Shown here piece by piece: positions 1-7,491 of a DNA stretch of 64,000 bases. A program made the translations under genes and the position numbers. How positions within the stretch are numbered: position 1 is the first letter of the stretch; each line of letters starts with the position of its first letter. The notes beneath the pieces are model-generated. The model saw nothing but the letters and a program-made list of their open reading frames with translations, was not told the origin of the DNA and searched no databases. The stretch is from Acidobacteriales bacterium 59-55 (GTDB taxonomy: Bacteria > Acidobacteriota > Terriglobia > Terriglobales > Acidobacteriaceae): the NCBI GenBank assembly GCA_001897435.1, contig MKSV01000008.1, positions 248,001-312,000 on the forward strand. Direction: 5' to 3'.

Positions 1-2
1 CA

Positions 3-428
3 ACGACAGGTACATCAGAGTTCAAGCTTCACCTCAACGCCCACAACCTGGGAGTACTTCTCCGGCGCAAGCTCGATTACTCATTCGCGGATCAACGCGC
101 CGAAGTTTTCATAGCAGATAAGTCGAAATCGGTTTGGAAGTTAGCCGGCATATGGTACTTGGCTGGATCAAATACCGTGGTGTACTCAAATCCTAAAAAA
201 GAACTTGGGGCTACAGAGCATATTGTGGAAACATCGAATCGTCGCTTTCGTGACGATGAGTTCCTGATCCCGCGCGAACTTACGCAAGGCAGAAAGGCCA
301 TCTGGGTACGGATTAAGTTCACGCCGGTGAATAGACCACTCTATCCTGGATACGCTGTAGGTCAGCGTGCCTGGAGCGAAATAAAGTATACGGCTTACTG
401 TTTTGTCATCCCAAAGAGGAGGAGGTAA
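3..428 (+). CDS. C-terminal part of a DUF2961 (GH172-like) protein, cut by the window edge
   Basis: The reading frame is open from the first base of the window to a TAA at 426-428, so the gene starts upstream; 141 residues are visible. The segment around AGIWYLAGSNTVVYSNP, then NRRFRDDEFLIP, and the ending with a conserved W-S-E-I-K-Y-T-A-Y pattern resemble the C-terminal beta-sandwich of DUF2961 proteins. These are now placed in glycoside hydrolase family 172, which acts on fructofuranosyl or arabinofuranosyl linkages. The family match is from memory of the pattern, and the catalytic part is outside the window. The neighbours (LacI regulator, TonB receptor remnant, PQQ enzymes) fit a glycan-use role. 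The 288 bp that follow hold no other gene, only a LacI-type palindrome. Confidence 0.6.
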   Translation, partial: TTGTSEFKLHLNAHNLGVLLRRKLDYSFADQRAEVFIADKSKSVWKLAGIWYLAGSNTVVYSNPKKELGATEHIVETSNRRFRDDEFLIPRELTQGRKAIWVRIKFTPVNRPLYPGYAVGQRAWSEIKYTAYCFVIPKRRR

Positions 429-693
429 GTAGTTTTGGTACGAAGGCGATTCCTCAAGAGGATAGAGATTGCAAATCATGGCTCTCAGCGATAGTAGGTC
501 TCTGAGCAAGGTATGGAATTCAATTATGGGGACGTACGGACCTACACGCCGGGTTCGCAGGGAAGTCTGCCTATTTCTCCAGAGATGCTGCTGTAGGAGC
601 CTTCGAGAACTCTCTTCGGTCTTAGCAACGCTGGAGAATTCCCTAGCTGAGAGGCGGTATGATTAATAGCGGTATTTCTTTGGCAACAAGCTC

Positions 694-705
694 CTAAACG
701 TTTAG
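694..705. promoter_or_regulatory. LacI-type operator palindrome
   Basis: CTAAACGTTTAG is a perfect 12-bp palindrome with the central CG typical of LacI/GalR-family operators. It lies 11 bp upstream of the lacI-like start codon, where a bound repressor would block its own transcription. Autoregulation is inferred. Confidence 0.6.
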
Positions 706-716
706 CGAAATTAAAT

Positions 717-1760
717 ATGAAAAATAAAAATGCGCCGACAATGCGGGACGTGGCTCGTCTGGCGGAAGTCTCAATCGCGACCGTGTCGGCAGTAACAAAC
801 GGGACGGCTAACGTCAGTCCCAAGCGCTCGGAGCGAGTTCGCAAAGCCATGGAAGCGCTGGATTACCATCCGGATCAGATTGCTCGAAGTCTAAAGACCG
901 GTCGAACACAAGTCGTTGGAATGATCCTTCCGGACGTGACCAATCCCTTTTACCCTGAAGTTATCGTGGGAGCGGAGGAAGTTGCTCGGGCCGCCCGGTA
1001 CTCGGTAATACTCTGCAATGCGAATGAAGATCCTGATCAGGAGCAGCAACAACTCAATACGCTTTTCAGTCATCGGGTGGATGGGGTGTTGATTGCATGC
1101 TCAGATTCCGCCATTTCCTTTGACCGGCTCATGCGCCGGCGCTTTCCCATTGTCTGCTTTGATCGCATTCCACCTGGATTTCGCGGTGACACGGTATCAA
1201 CCGATAACTTCCTGGGTGCTCATCAGGCGACTCGTCATTTGATTGATCTGGGGCATAAGCGAATCGCGGTCCTGGCTGGAAGAACCGAACTATCGACTCA
1301 CTCGGCCCGCCTGGAAGGATACCGCAAGGCCATGCTTTCAGCCCATTTACCCGTGCTTGATGAGCACTGGAAGTTGGTAGGAATGCAAGAACAGGCCGGT
1401 TATGAGTTCGGACACCGGCTGTTTCGGTTGCCCCATCCTCCAACTGCGGTGTTCTGCACCAATAATAAGCTGCTCCTGGGCTTCGTAAGGGTGATGAGCG
1501 AGGTGGGCGCTCGATGTCCGGAGCAGATCAGCGTGGTGGGTTTTGACGATTTTGCCTGGACGGAGAACTTTCATCCGCGGCTCACAGTCGTGGCTCAACC
1601 GGCCCGCGAGCTAGGCCGCCGAGCAATGCAACTGCTCCTTGAAAGGGTTCAGAATAAGGCCGATGAATCTCTGGTGGGTCCGCACCAGGTGGTGTTGAAA
1701 CCAGAACTGAGGATCAGGGAATCCACAGCGATAATCACTTCGATGCCAAAGCCTTTATGA
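717..1760 (+). CDS. LacI family transcriptional regulator
   Basis: A 347-residue protein of normal LacI length. Residues 9-57 form the helix-turn-helix and hinge (DVARLAEVSIATVSAVTNG, then the hinge helix near DQIARSLK). From about residue 65 it continues as a periplasmic-binding-protein-like sensor domain, beginning VVGMILPDVTNPFYPE, with the dimerisation and ligand-fold pattern VDGVLIACSD and IAVLAGR. It should be a sugar-responsive repressor. The perfect palindrome just upstream suggests autorepression, and an odd palindrome just downstream precedes the ruined TonB receptor, its likely former target. Ligand unknown. It could also control the cytochrome/PQQ pair at 2486-5040. Confidence 0.93.
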   Translation: MKNKNAPTMRDVARLAEVSIATVSAVTNGTANVSPKRSERVRKAMEALDYHPDQIARSLKTGRTQVVGMILPDVTNPFYPEVIVGAEEVARAARYSVILCNANEDPDQEQQQLNTLFSHRVDGVLIACSDSAISFDRLMRRRFPIVCFDRIPPGFRGDTVSTDNFLGAHQATRHLIDLGHKRIAVLAGRTELSTHSARLEGYRKAMLSAHLPVLDEHWKLVGMQEQAGYEFGHRLFRLPHPPTAVFCTNNKLLLGFVRVMSEVGARCPEQISVVGFDDFAWTENFHPRLTVVAQPARELGRRAMQLLLERVQNKADESLVGPHQVVLKPELRIRESTAIITSMPKPL

Positions 1761-1789
1761 TACTTTCTTTTCAATAGAATGTATTTTCG

Positions 1790-1802
1790 AAACGATTCGT
1801 TT
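1790..1802. promoter_or_regulatory. Odd palindrome, possible second LacI-family operator
   Basis: AAACGATTCGTTT is an inverted repeat of two 6-base arms around a single T. It lies 30 bp after the regulator stop codon and directly before the TonB receptor remnant, the usual place for the operator of a LacI-controlled receptor. It differs in centre from the perfect palindrome at 694, so recognition by the same protein is only a suggestion. Confidence 0.35.
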
Positions 1803-1804
1803 TA

Positions 1805-2237
1805 TTGATAGGGAAGAACTGCTTTCGGGCGACCAATGTCCAAGTCAGGGTCGGCATCGTCGCTCGTGTCGATGCTCATCTTCAAGTCGGTATCGCTTCG
1901 CAGTCGATTACTGTTGATGCGTCAGCGCAGACTCTACAGACAGAGCAGGCTGTCATCCATGATGAAGTCGATCAGAAGAGCCTTGAGAACCTTCCCTCAT
2001 CGAATCGGCAGGAACTACCAGATCTCTCTGAAGACTTTGCTTGGCTATGACGTTACAGGCGGAGGAGCGGTCCGAGGGGCGAATCCTGCCGCGTCATTTC
2101 AAGCGAAGGTGAACGGCGTCTCTGTAGAACTCAAAATTTGAGAATTGAGGGCATCGGCGATCAACAGCTTTGTTCAATCGAGTACAGCTTATGTCCCGAG
2201 TCTCGACGCCATTCAGTCAGTGCAAGCCCGTGAGTAA
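1805..2237 (+). pseudogene. Decayed Oar-like TonB-dependent receptor fragment
   Basis: Three short stretches in two reading frames together recall the N-terminal part of the Oar-like TonB receptors of Acidobacteriota. The first frame reads VDAHLQVGIASQSITV then LQTEQA and LENLPSSNRQ, matching the regulatory-domain-to-plug boundary. The second frame carries GGGAVRGANPAASFQAKVNG, and after a stop the same frame resumes at 2160 with AYVPSLDAIQSVQ. The intact receptor at 12682-16155 has the corresponding patterns (LDVGSTGEVVTVDA, ELPLNGRNF, VRPSVDAIQEV). No signal peptide and no beta-barrel remain, so the gene is truncated at both ends and frameshifted. The 248 bp between this remnant and the cytochrome gene show nothing I recognise. 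Confidence 0.7.
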
Positions 2238-2485
2238 CAGCCTTTAACTGCGTCCTCGGATTTCGCAGATTATGATTGATATCAATGTGGAAGTCATCCA
2301 ACCTGCACCTGTACAGACAGTCACCCCCTATGCTAGAACTAGGTTCGGATTTGCAACCATATCTTGCACGACCACAATATAGTCAGATCGCAGGATCAGC
2401 GCATGCTGTTTTGCGGTCGTGGGTTCGACCTGTGTCATGAAGATCGCTAAGTTTCGGCTTGGCGCTGCACCGGTATCGAGGTTTT

Positions 2486-3361
2486 ATGCGTAGTTACTCC
2501 CGTTATTTTGCTGCCGGTGCGATGTTAATGGCCGTGGCGGTTCTTGTGCTTTGCTTATCTCCTGAATTTACGGCGGTATCTGCTGCGAGGGGTCAAGCAC
2601 GGGCTCCTTCTTCTTTCAATTCCGGTCAAGTACGTGCTCCGGAAGATCCGGCTGCGGTCGCCCACGGCAAGATGCTCTATGGCATCAACTGCCAGGCGTG
2701 CCACGGATCGGACCTGCGCGGCGGCGACATGGGCGGCCCTAACCTTTTGCGCTCGCAGGTTGCACTCACCGACCAGCATGGCGAATTGATTATTCCTATC
2801 ATTCAAGGTTCACGGAAGGCTCAAGGCATGCCCAACATCGGTTTGAACGATGAAGATGCCGGGGCTGTGGCTGCTTATGTGCGCTCCGTGATCGGCACCA
2901 TCGGTTCGCAGGGAACTCCCCCGGGGCAGAAAAAAGCTCTCAACATTCTCGTGGGTGATGCGAGTCGCGGACAGGTTTACTTTGCGGCGCACTGTGCCAG
3001 TTGCCACTCGGCGACTGGAGATCTGAAGGGTATCGCCAGTGCCTATCCCGAGCCGACTGAACTACAGGCGCTGTGGCTCAGGGGAGGTGCAGGGAATGCG
3101 CAGCAACGGACGACCGCTCGTAAGGCTACCGTCGACGTCACGACCGCGCCGGGAAAGAAAGTATCGGGCGAGTTGATCCACATCGACGACTTTCTGGTGA
3201 CATTGAAACAAAGTGATGAAACGGAACGCACGTTTCTGCGAAAAGGTGCGGTACCGCTTGTGGTAGTGCACGACCCGATGCAGGCACACCGGGACATGTT
3301 GCCTCACTATACGGATCATGACATTCACGATTTGACCGCTTATCTGGTGACCCTGAAGTGA
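2486..3361 (+). CDS. Di-heme cytochrome c, partner of the downstream PQQ dehydrogenase
   Basis: A secreted protein of 291 residues with two heme c sites: CQACH at about residues 69-73 and CASCH at 170-174. The ATG at 2486 is chosen over an in-frame TTG at 2459 because it starts directly at a Sec signal peptide (MRSYSRYFAAG followed by a hydrophobic core). Between the second heme site and the C-terminal helix (HDLTAYLVTLK) there is a roughly 65-residue beta-rich insert (KKVSGELIHIDDFLVTL). That insert is common in cytochromes paired with quinoprotein dehydrogenases. Its stop overlaps the GTG start of the PQQ dehydrogenase by 4 bp, so the two are translationally coupled. It probably takes electrons from that enzyme in the periplasm. 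Confidence 0.88.
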   Translation: MRSYSRYFAAGAMLMAVAVLVLCLSPEFTAVSAARGQARAPSSFNSGQVRAPEDPAAVAHGKMLYGINCQACHGSDLRGGDMGGPNLLRSQVALTDQHGELIIPIIQGSRKAQGMPNIGLNDEDAGAVAAYVRSVIGTIGSQGTPPGQKKALNILVGDASRGQVYFAAHCASCHSATGDLKGIASAYPEPTELQALWLRGGAGNAQQRTTARKATVDVTTAPGKKVSGELIHIDDFLVTLKQSDETERTFLRKGAVPLVVVHDPMQAHRDMLPHYTDHDIHDLTAYLVTLK

Positions 3362-5040
3362 AACTTATACACGCGCTCTCGATTGCCTCGCTCGTCTTCT
3401 CTTCCGCTCTATCGATTGCTCAGGGAGGAGGCGTTAGCCCGGAAGAACTGCTGAAGCCCTTGAGCAAGCAGTGGCCTACCTACAACGGAGACTACACGGG
3501 AAAGCGCTACAGTTCGCTGGCACAGGTGAATCGTCAGACGGTGAAGAATTTGTCGCTCGCATGGCTATCGCAACTGACGCCGGGGGCCGACAGCGCTCCC
3601 TCTGACGGCCGTCCGGGCAGGCCTGCGCCGGTCCCATTGATTGTTGGAGGCGAGGGGCCCGGCAACATCAACATTCGCGCAGGCTCCATCAAAGGATCGG
3701 TGCTGGCGGTGGACGGCACGCTGTACGTCACCATGCCGGACAATGCCTGGGCGCTGGATGCACGCGATGGGCACCAGTTGTGGCATTATTTCTGGAAGAC
3801 CAAGGGCGGCACGCACATCGGCAATCGCGGCTTTGGCATGTGGAACGGCTATCTGTTCATGGAGACCCCGGACGACTATCTGGTGTCACTGGACGCCAGG
3901 ACCGGCAAGGAACGCTGGCACAAGATGATCGCCAACGTGGAGGAGGGCTACTTCGCCACGCCTGCGCCCATCGTGATTGGGAATCATGTGTTGGTAGGCG
4001 TAGGGAATGACATCGATTCGCCAGGATTCCTGCAGTCCTTCGACCCGGAGACTGGCGAGTTGCAATGGAAGTTCTACACCGTACCGATGCAAAAGGGCGA
4101 TCCGGGCGCGGATACGTGGGCAAGCATCGATGCGGCACGACATGGCGGGGCGCAGACGTGGATTACCGGCGCGTATGATCCGGAGACCAAACTGTATATC
4201 TTCGGTACCGGCAATCCGACTCCGGCTTACACGACCGGCCTGCGCGGCGACCTGGACAATCTTTTCACATGCTCGCTGATTGCGGTCAATGTGGATACGG
4301 GAAAGATGGCGTGGTACTTTCAGACCTCGCCGCATGACATGCACGACTATGACTCGGCTCAGACGCCGGTGTTGTTTGATGGCATGTTCAAGGGCAAGAT
4401 GCGCAAGATGGTGGCAACCGCGGCGCGCAACGGATACTACTTCACGCTGGACCGGGTAACCGGCGAGCATCTGGTTACCAGCAAATATGGGTTGGATACG
4501 AATTGGGCGAACGGTCTTACACCGGCAGGCGGCCCAAAGCGCGATCCCGGCAAGGACGCTACCATTCCAGGCTCTCTGTTCTCCCCCAATTCAAGCGGAA
4601 CCATCAACTGGCAGCCTGTCGCTTTCTCTCCGGTTACGGGGCTTTTATACACCTATGAGGTGAATAGCTTTTCACTGTTGTATCTCACAGACCCTGACCC
4701 GCGTGGCTCTATGGGCTTGGGGGGCAAGGAAGAGGTGCATGTGGGAAACACCGGTAGCTACCTGACAGCCATCGACTACCGTACGGGAGAGGCGCGCTGG
4801 CGTCATCGCTTCTATAGCGATGGGATTGGCGGCGGCGGCTTGCTTGCGACGTCTGGAGGGCTAATCTTTTCGGGGGATGGCGCAGGTAGTCTTGTAGCGT
4901 TTAATGCCACGGATGGCAAGCCGTTGTGGAATACACGCATCGGGCAAATCACCAATGCGCCACAGACCTTTGAACTGGATGGCCACCAGTATGTGATTTG
5001 TGCCTCCGGCGATACGCTGTGGTCTTTTATCTTGCATTAA
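3358..5040 (+). CDS. PQQ-dependent quinoprotein (alcohol/sugar) dehydrogenase
   Basis: A 560-residue protein with an N-terminal signal peptide (MKLIHALSIASLVFSSALS) and an eight-bladed beta-propeller pattern of repeated A-x-D-x-x-T-G-x-x-x-W tryptophan-docking motifs, e.g. SLDARTGKERW, AIDYRTGEARW and AFNATDGKPLW. HDMHDYDSAQTPVL carries the Asp pair expected of the catalytic base region in methanol/ethanol dehydrogenase-type quinoproteins, and GTGNPTPAY is a typical active-site loop. It begins with GTG, overlapping the stop of the cytochrome gene. It oxidises an alcohol or sugar in the periplasm using PQQ. The substrate cannot be read from sequence, but the neighbouring 3-keto-glycoside-type genes suggest a sugar. 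A strong terminator follows. Confidence 0.9.
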   Translation: MKLIHALSIASLVFSSALSIAQGGGVSPEELLKPLSKQWPTYNGDYTGKRYSSLAQVNRQTVKNLSLAWLSQLTPGADSAPSDGRPGRPAPVPLIVGGEGPGNINIRAGSIKGSVLAVDGTLYVTMPDNAWALDARDGHQLWHYFWKTKGGTHIGNRGFGMWNGYLFMETPDDYLVSLDARTGKERWHKMIANVEEGYFATPAPIVIGNHVLVGVGNDIDSPGFLQSFDPETGELQWKFYTVPMQKGDPGADTWASIDAARHGGAQTWITGAYDPETKLYIFGTGNPTPAYTTGLRGDLDNLFTCSLIAVNVDTGKMAWYFQTSPHDMHDYDSAQTPVLFDGMFKGKMRKMVATAARNGYYFTLDRVTGEHLVTSKYGLDTNWANGLTPAGGPKRDPGKDATIPGSLFSPNSSGTINWQPVAFSPVTGLLYTYEVNSFSLLYLTDPDPRGSMGLGGKEEVHVGNTGSYLTAIDYRTGEARWRHRFYSDGIGGGGLLATSGGLIFSGDGAGSLVAFNATDGKPLWNTRIGQITNAPQTFELDGHQYVICASGDTLWSFILH

Positions 5041-5073
5041 ACGGCAAAAACCATTTTTCTTAAACCCTGTAAT

Positions 5074-5107
5074 AAAAGAGCCTCCCGGTCAGACGGGAGG
5101 CTCTTTT
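5074..5107 (+). terminator. Rho-independent terminator after the PQQ dehydrogenase
   Basis: A perfect 14-bp stem (5074-5087 with 5094-5107) around a 6-base loop, A-rich on the left and T-rich on the right, so it can stop transcription from either strand. It ends the cytochrome/PQQ unit. The following 270 bp up to the next gene show nothing else except an unusual three-codon leader at 5375. Confidence 0.9.
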
Positions 5108-5382
5108 GGCATGGTCAAAGCTTTTGATCGCTGGGATTTGCGAGGGAGTTGAAGCGCGAACCCGGCCTCATTTTATTATTTCGTTAAGTGAAGATAAGAA
5201 GGGTTTCTATTCAAAAAACTCTGTACACGCATCGGTCATCTGTTGTAGTACTGTTGCACGGACTTCCGCACAGCCCCCTTGTTTCACCGTGCTTGAGGTT
5301 TTTCGCCTGCAATGGCCTCTTGTGCATTGTTCGCGGCCACAGGATGGAGCCATAACCGTAACGTGAAGGAGAACATGCCGCT

Positions 5383-6546
5383 ATGAGTTCACACAGTGCA
5401 AGCCGCATCATTCTAGATCGTCGCAACTTCCTCCGGAGCGCGGGTGGCGGTCTGGCCGCGGGAGTCTTGCTGGGATCAGCAGCGCCGCAGGTTGAAGCTC
5501 AGGGAGGCCCGCAAGCCGCGCCGGAGCCTATCACCCACGCAGGTGCCTTTCGTGAGATGACCGATAAAGAGAAGGTGGCGCGCATCGCTTCTAACAGCTA
5601 TCCAATCCGCTGGATCTTCAAGAATCGCAGCAATATGGGCGGCGAAGTGGGCGGCGAGGCCACCGTTGCAAAGATGAAGGCGAAGTACGGCGAGATCACG
5701 ATGCTGGACTTTCCGGCTTTCACGAAAAAGACCTTCCCGGGAGTGACCAAGATGGACATGTGGTCCAGTCTCTTCGGCGATATGGACGACAAAAGCCAGT
5801 ATGTGACGTCCACGATCATTGGCTACAACGGCAAGCCCCGTCCCGTGATCGAGTTTGATCCATCGACAGCCTCGGGCAAGCAGTGGCTGGAGAAGATGGC
5901 AAACGTGCAGGCGAAAGAGGGCGTGTTCTGCCATCACATCTCAAATAACGCGCCGCGGGATATCTGCGATCTGGATGACGGCAAGCGCAAGGCCGGTGTG
6001 GAGGTGGCGAAGAAGTGGCTGGATGGCGCGGCCATCCTTGGCGCCAAGTCCATGCGAGTTAATAGCGGTGGGCCACGCATTGCGCCCTGTCCCTTGCCGA
6101 ATGCCAGTAGCTATCCGAAGAATCCGGAGATCGAGAAGTACCTGGATCAGTGCATTCTGTCATTTAAAGAAATGGCAGAGTACGGAGCGAAGGTCGGCGT
6201 GAAGGTGACGCTGGAAAACCACTGGGGCCTGACGGCGAATCCGATCAACATCCGCATCATTATCGAAGAGGTTAACAATGTTTTTTGTGAGGCGAGTCCG
6301 GATTTCTGCAACTGGGAGCATAAATATCTGCTCTATCACGCGCTGAACGATCTTGCTCCCTATGCGCATACCACCGTTCACGCGAAGTTCTGGAACCGCT
6401 TCGGCGAGCCGGATGTGCAACGCAATGTGCGCATCATGCTGAACAACAACTATACGGGGGTCTTTGCGCTGGAATATGAGGATGGCCCGTGGGATGGTAT
6501 CGAGGGCGCGCAGTATCTGTATCGCGAAGTCATGGCGGCGTTATAA
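5383..6546 (+). CDS. Tat-exported sugar phosphate isomerase/epimerase-like TIM-barrel protein
   Basis: 387 residues. The N-terminus has a twin-arginine signal (DRRNFLRSAGGGLAAG) with cleavage likely near VEA, so the protein works outside the cytoplasm. The body has the xylose isomerase-like/AP endonuclease family 2 TIM-barrel pattern. Candidate metal-binding residues are the Glu of VTLENHW, the His of TTVHAKFW and the Glu of FALEYEDG. Such exported proteins sit beside DUF1080 and Gfo/Idh genes in loci for 3-keto-glycoside processing, which is the context here. An SD (AAGGAG) serves a three-codon ORF (5375-5386) whose stop overlaps this ATG in an ATGA arrangement. The exact reaction is unknown. 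Confidence 0.85.
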   Translation: MSSHSASRIILDRRNFLRSAGGGLAAGVLLGSAAPQVEAQGGPQAAPEPITHAGAFREMTDKEKVARIASNSYPIRWIFKNRSNMGGEVGGEATVAKMKAKYGEITMLDFPAFTKKTFPGVTKMDMWSSLFGDMDDKSQYVTSTIIGYNGKPRPVIEFDPSTASGKQWLEKMANVQAKEGVFCHHISNNAPRDICDLDDGKRKAGVEVAKKWLDGAAILGAKSMRVNSGGPRIAPCPLPNASSYPKNPEIEKYLDQCILSFKEMAEYGAKVGVKVTLENHWGLTANPINIRIIIEEVNNVFCEASPDFCNWEHKYLLYHALNDLAPYAHTTVHAKFWNRFGEPDVQRNVRIMLNNNYTGVFALEYEDGPWDGIEGAQYLYREVMAAL

Positions 6547-6731
6547 GCAGCCGCAACCCAGTGAAGCGCGGCCATCTTCTGTACATGGAATGGAATGGTG
6601 AACCGCGCTGCATTGCCGAGCTTTAAGGCTGAGTGTATGGTGTATGCACAGCGAGACAGGCATTGACACCGCAGTCGCTTCGAGGAGTTGGCGGCTTACG
6701 TCATCTCTCTGTTAAGGAAGGAAAAATTGTT

Positions 6732-7457
6732 ATGGATTTCAGAAACTTTGCCGGCATCGCAAAAGCCTCCAACTCTATCGAGATGTCAGGAAAGAGGATG
6801 GCTCTGTGCAGGCGGTTGCTGGGTAGCCTGCTTCTGGTTGCTTTATCTGCCTCCTGCGGCATCGACGTTGGCGCACAAGCCAAACAGAAGACTCCTGGCA
6901 ATGACTGGATCGAGCTCTTCAACGGCACGGACCTGACCGGATGGACCAAGATTGGCGCCGAAAGCTGGACGGTTGAGGATGGCCTGTTGCATGGGCGCGG
7001 CCTCACCAAGGCATACGGCTACCTTGAGACGGACAAGGACTACAAGGATTTTCAGTTGTCGCTGCGTTTCAAGTGCGTAGGCGACGGCAACAGCGGTGTG
7101 TTCTTTCATACGGGATTCAAACCGAATTCCGTAGATACGACGCAGGGCATGCAGTTTGAGATTGACTGCACGATGATGCATCACACCGCGGGCGTATACG
7201 CCGAAGATGGACGCGGCTGGGTAGTGTGGCCGGCTCCGGAGAACGAAGGCGTGGTTCGCAAGGGGGAGTGGAACGACTACCTGGTGGAGGTCGTGGGGAA
7301 TCGCTACCGCTCACGCTTGAACGGTGTTCCTATGGTGGACTTCACCGATCCCAAGCCGGGAGCTCCGGATGGAAAGATCGCATTGCAGCTTCATGCCGGC
7401 GGTGCAGGAAACATGCAGTTCAAAGATATCTGGATTCGCGACCTTTCTAAGCGCTGA
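6732..7457 (+). CDS. DUF1080 protein, 3-keto-disaccharide hydrolase family
   Basis: I start at ATG 6732, preceded by AAGGAAGGA; an in-frame ATG at 6633 has no such site, and 6783 is a further option. The product has about 241 residues, with a hydrophobic export signal ending near ALSASCGIDVGAQA. A Cys follows the core, but the lipobox is imperfect. The mature part is one DUF1080 concanavalin-like jelly roll: DWIELFNGTDLTGW, YLETDKDYKDFQLSLRFK, GNSGVFFHTG, and the ending GNMQFKDIWIRDL. Characterised members hydrolyse 3-keto-glycosides after C3 oxidation. It lies between an exported isomerase and a PQQ dehydrogenase, supporting a periplasmic oxidise-then-cleave role. Confidence 0.88.
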   Translation: MDFRNFAGIAKASNSIEMSGKRMALCRRLLGSLLLVALSASCGIDVGAQAKQKTPGNDWIELFNGTDLTGWTKIGAESWTVEDGLLHGRGLTKAYGYLETDKDYKDFQLSLRFKCVGDGNSGVFFHTGFKPNSVDTTQGMQFEIDCTMMHHTAGVYAEDGRGWVVWPAPENEGVVRKGEWNDYLVEVVGNRYRSRLNGVPMVDFTDPKPGAPDGKIALQLHAGGAGNMQFKDIWIRDLSKR

Positions 7458-7491
7458 CCGCGGGCCGCCGCTCGCAGAACTGAGAGTATAG

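Noticed and set aside
2238..2485. Possible extra exon-like coding of the receptor remnant
   Set aside because: No stretch resembling the barrel was found after the stop at 2237.
3886..4470. Antisense frame of nearly 200 codons opposite the PQQ dehydrogenase
   Set aside because: Shadow of a high-GC gene on the other strand; no ribosome site and no domain.
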